This document shows, piece by piece, positions 24,110 through 25,259 of a DNA stretch of 25,259 bases. Numbering within the stretch: the stretch's first letter is position 1; each line of letters opens with the position of its first letter. Made by a program: the position numbers and the translations under genes. The DNA comes from an uncultured Blautia sp. (lineage in GTDB: Bacteria; Bacillota; Clostridia; Lachnospirales; Lachnospiraceae), in assembly GCA_900541985.1 (NCBI GenBank), contig UQLX01000034.1:1-25259 (forward strand), read 5' to 3'. Under the pieces are notes generated by a model that was not told the origin of the DNA, ran no database searches, and worked only from the letters and a program-made list of their open reading frames with translations.

Positions 24110-25144
24110 ATGAAACTTACGCAGACAGAGAAAAAACAGCTTATGATTTATGTGATCGCAGCATATGGGATCACTTATATACTGGGGCTTCTGATGTGGT
24201 ATGGGTATGGAAAAGGGCTTGATCTCAGCGCTTTTCCAAACGCGCAGATGCTGTATCCGGCAGCCGGTGTGATGCTGGCTTATTTAATTACCAGAAAGGG
24301 AGATAAAAACCTTCCAAAAGCTTTTTACATATTTTTTGTGGTGCTTACGGCAGTGCTGGCTGTCTGTACGGCGGCCTCTGTTCTGGTGCCGAAAAATATA
24401 GATTTGATGGGCACGCCGTTTTCTCAGTGGATGCTGATCCTGCAGTACGTTATGATAGGCGGCAGCGTTATTTTCTGGATTCTTCTCTTGGTATCCGGCA
24501 AAGAAAAACGCAGAGCCTATGGACTGAACAGCAGTCATTGGAACACTTCTGTTCTTATGATCCTGCTGTTTATTGGATTATATCTTCTCAGATTTGTACT
24601 TGCCAGCGCCCTGGGCGGCCAGCTTTCTGAATTTGGAAAAATAATGGCAAACCCTACTACCTGGATCATGTTTTTTACTGTTTTGGTGAACTTTTTCCTG
24701 TCAGTAGTGGCATTTTTCGGGGAGGAATACGGATGGAGATATTATCTTCAGCCTCTTCTTCAGAAGAAATTTGGGCTGAAAGGCGGCGTGATCCTCTTGG
24801 GCTGTGTGTGGGCTGCATGGCATCTGCCAATTGACTTTTTCTACTATACTACGCCGGATATGGGACTGGCGGCTCTGGCAAGCCAGTTTGTTACCTGTAT
24901 TACACTTGGGCTTTTTATGGCATATGCTTATATGAAAACCCAGAATATCTGGGTTCCGGTCATCATTCATTTTCTGAATAATAATATGGCGGTAGTCTTT
25001 TCAGGAACATACTCTGCAGATGTGCTTCAGAACCAGCAGATTCACTGGGGAGATATTCCTGTGGCGCTGGTGATGAATCTGCTGATCTTTGGATGGGTGA
25101 TCTTTTTGAAACCATTTAAGGAGAAAAAGAGGGAAAATATGTAA
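24110..25144 (+). CDS. CPBP-family intramembrane metalloprotease (CAAX/Abi type)
   Basis: 344 residues with about eight membrane spans. Signature residues of the CPBP (Rce1-like) family: FFGEEYGWR (Glu205-Glu206, Arg210; motif EExxxR), AAWHLP (His238), and IIHFLNNN with the last His-Asn pair. Members cleave prenylated or peptide substrates in the membrane; bacterial ones often sit with bacteriocin or quorum-peptide genes and may process or protect against them. It begins 11 bp after the kinase with AGGAGG before its ATG, so it belongs to the same operon. It may act on the signal sensed by the kinase, which is inference. Confidence 0.85.
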   Translation: MKLTQTEKKQLMIYVIAAYGITYILGLLMWYGYGKGLDLSAFPNAQMLYPAAGVMLAYLITRKGDKNLPKAFYIFFVVLTAVLAVCTAASVLVPKNIDLMGTPFSQWMLILQYVMIGGSVIFWILLLVSGKEKRRAYGLNSSHWNTSVLMILLFIGLYLLRFVLASALGGQLSEFGKIMANPTTWIMFFTVLVNFFLSVVAFFGEEYGWRYYLQPLLQKKFGLKGGVILLGCVWAAWHLPIDFFYYTTPDMGLAALASQFVTCITLGLFMAYAYMKTQNIWVPVIIHFLNNNMAVVFSGTYSADVLQNQQIHWGDIPVALVMNLLIFGWVIFLKPFKEKKRENM

Positions 25145-25149
25145 GTTAC

Positions 25150-25203
25150 ATGAAACAGGAGAATACAGAGCTGGGAAGTCAGGTAATGGTGAAGTACATA
25201 TAA
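25150..25203 (+). pseudogene. Possible N-terminal stub of a MATE-type transporter
   Basis: ATG at 25150 reads MKQENTELGSQVMVKYI and stops at 25201-25203. The first dozen residues resemble the cytoplasmic N-terminus of Lachnospiraceae MATE efflux proteins (MKxENxELGSxxVGKLL). After GSQ the match is lost and AT-rich sequence follows to the window end. This suggests a gene cut by an insertion or rearrangement near 25182. There is no proper ribosome site, and chance resemblance is quite possible over so short a stretch. The remaining 56 bases show nothing I can name. Confidence 0.25.
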
Positions 25204-25259
25204 TTTAACTCGTTGTGCTACTTGAAAATTGTACTGCCTGTTAGCTCAAAATTGCCCCA

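Overview
The window looks like a chromosomal segment of a gut Firmicute of the family Lachnospiraceae (Blautia/Dorea/Ruminococcus-like). This rests on low to moderate GC, strong AGGAGG-type ribosome sites, some TTG/GTG starts, and recognisable protein families: a GPH-type sugar symporter, class II GalT, an Rpn-like nuclease/transposase, SbcCD, and a LytTR/GHKL two-component pair. The genus is inferred from how the proteins read; no search was run.

Region A (1-10.6 kb) is a lactose/galactose locus in the order lacZ, GPH transporter, galK, [IS1182-family element], galE, galT, all on the + strand. Together they would import a beta-galactoside, hydrolyse it, phosphorylate galactose, and run the UDP-galactose/UDP-glucose exchange and epimerisation of the Leloir pathway. 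The operon is split exactly at the galK stop codon by a decayed IS1182-family element. It has matching imperfect terminal inverted repeats and a 12-bp target duplication (6481-6492 and 8001-8012). A second, 5'-only remnant of a related element lies in opposite orientation upstream of lacZ (64-279), beside a hairpin pair resembling an IS200/IS605 right end (1-55).

Region B (10.5-12.6 kb) holds an AraC-family regulator (probable regulator of the locus) and a NagD-like HAD phosphatase. Divergent from araC, on the minus strand, is a compact unit: a promoter, a perfect Shine-Dalgarno, a 25-codon ORF and a terminator that folds better on the minus strand.

Region C (12.6-14.7 kb) is a patch of mobile-element debris. 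It contains an IS3-family OrfB without OrfA, a group II intron domain VI relic with a bulged branch-point A, and an Rpn/PD-(D/E)XK gene with its own promoter and an in-frame (EAAK)4 repeat.

Region D (14.7-21.9 kb) is more GC-rich by eye: sbcD-sbcC, an HSL-type alpha/beta hydrolase, and a large condensation-like acyltransferase fused to a multi-span membrane domain. A long-stem terminator follows.

Region E (22.0-25.2 kb) is a LytTR response regulator, a GHKL sensor kinase and a CPBP intramembrane protease, preceded by a 21-bp-spaced direct repeat that fits a LytTR operator. No AgrB/AgrD-like peptide gene is visible. The window ends on what may be a beheaded MATE transporter gene.

No tRNA, rRNA or CRISPR array was seen. 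The most novel-looking items are the 25-aa divergent unit next to araC, the IS-split gal operon, the intron relic, the acyltransferase/hydrolase pair, and the LytTR-CPBP module with its spaced operator.
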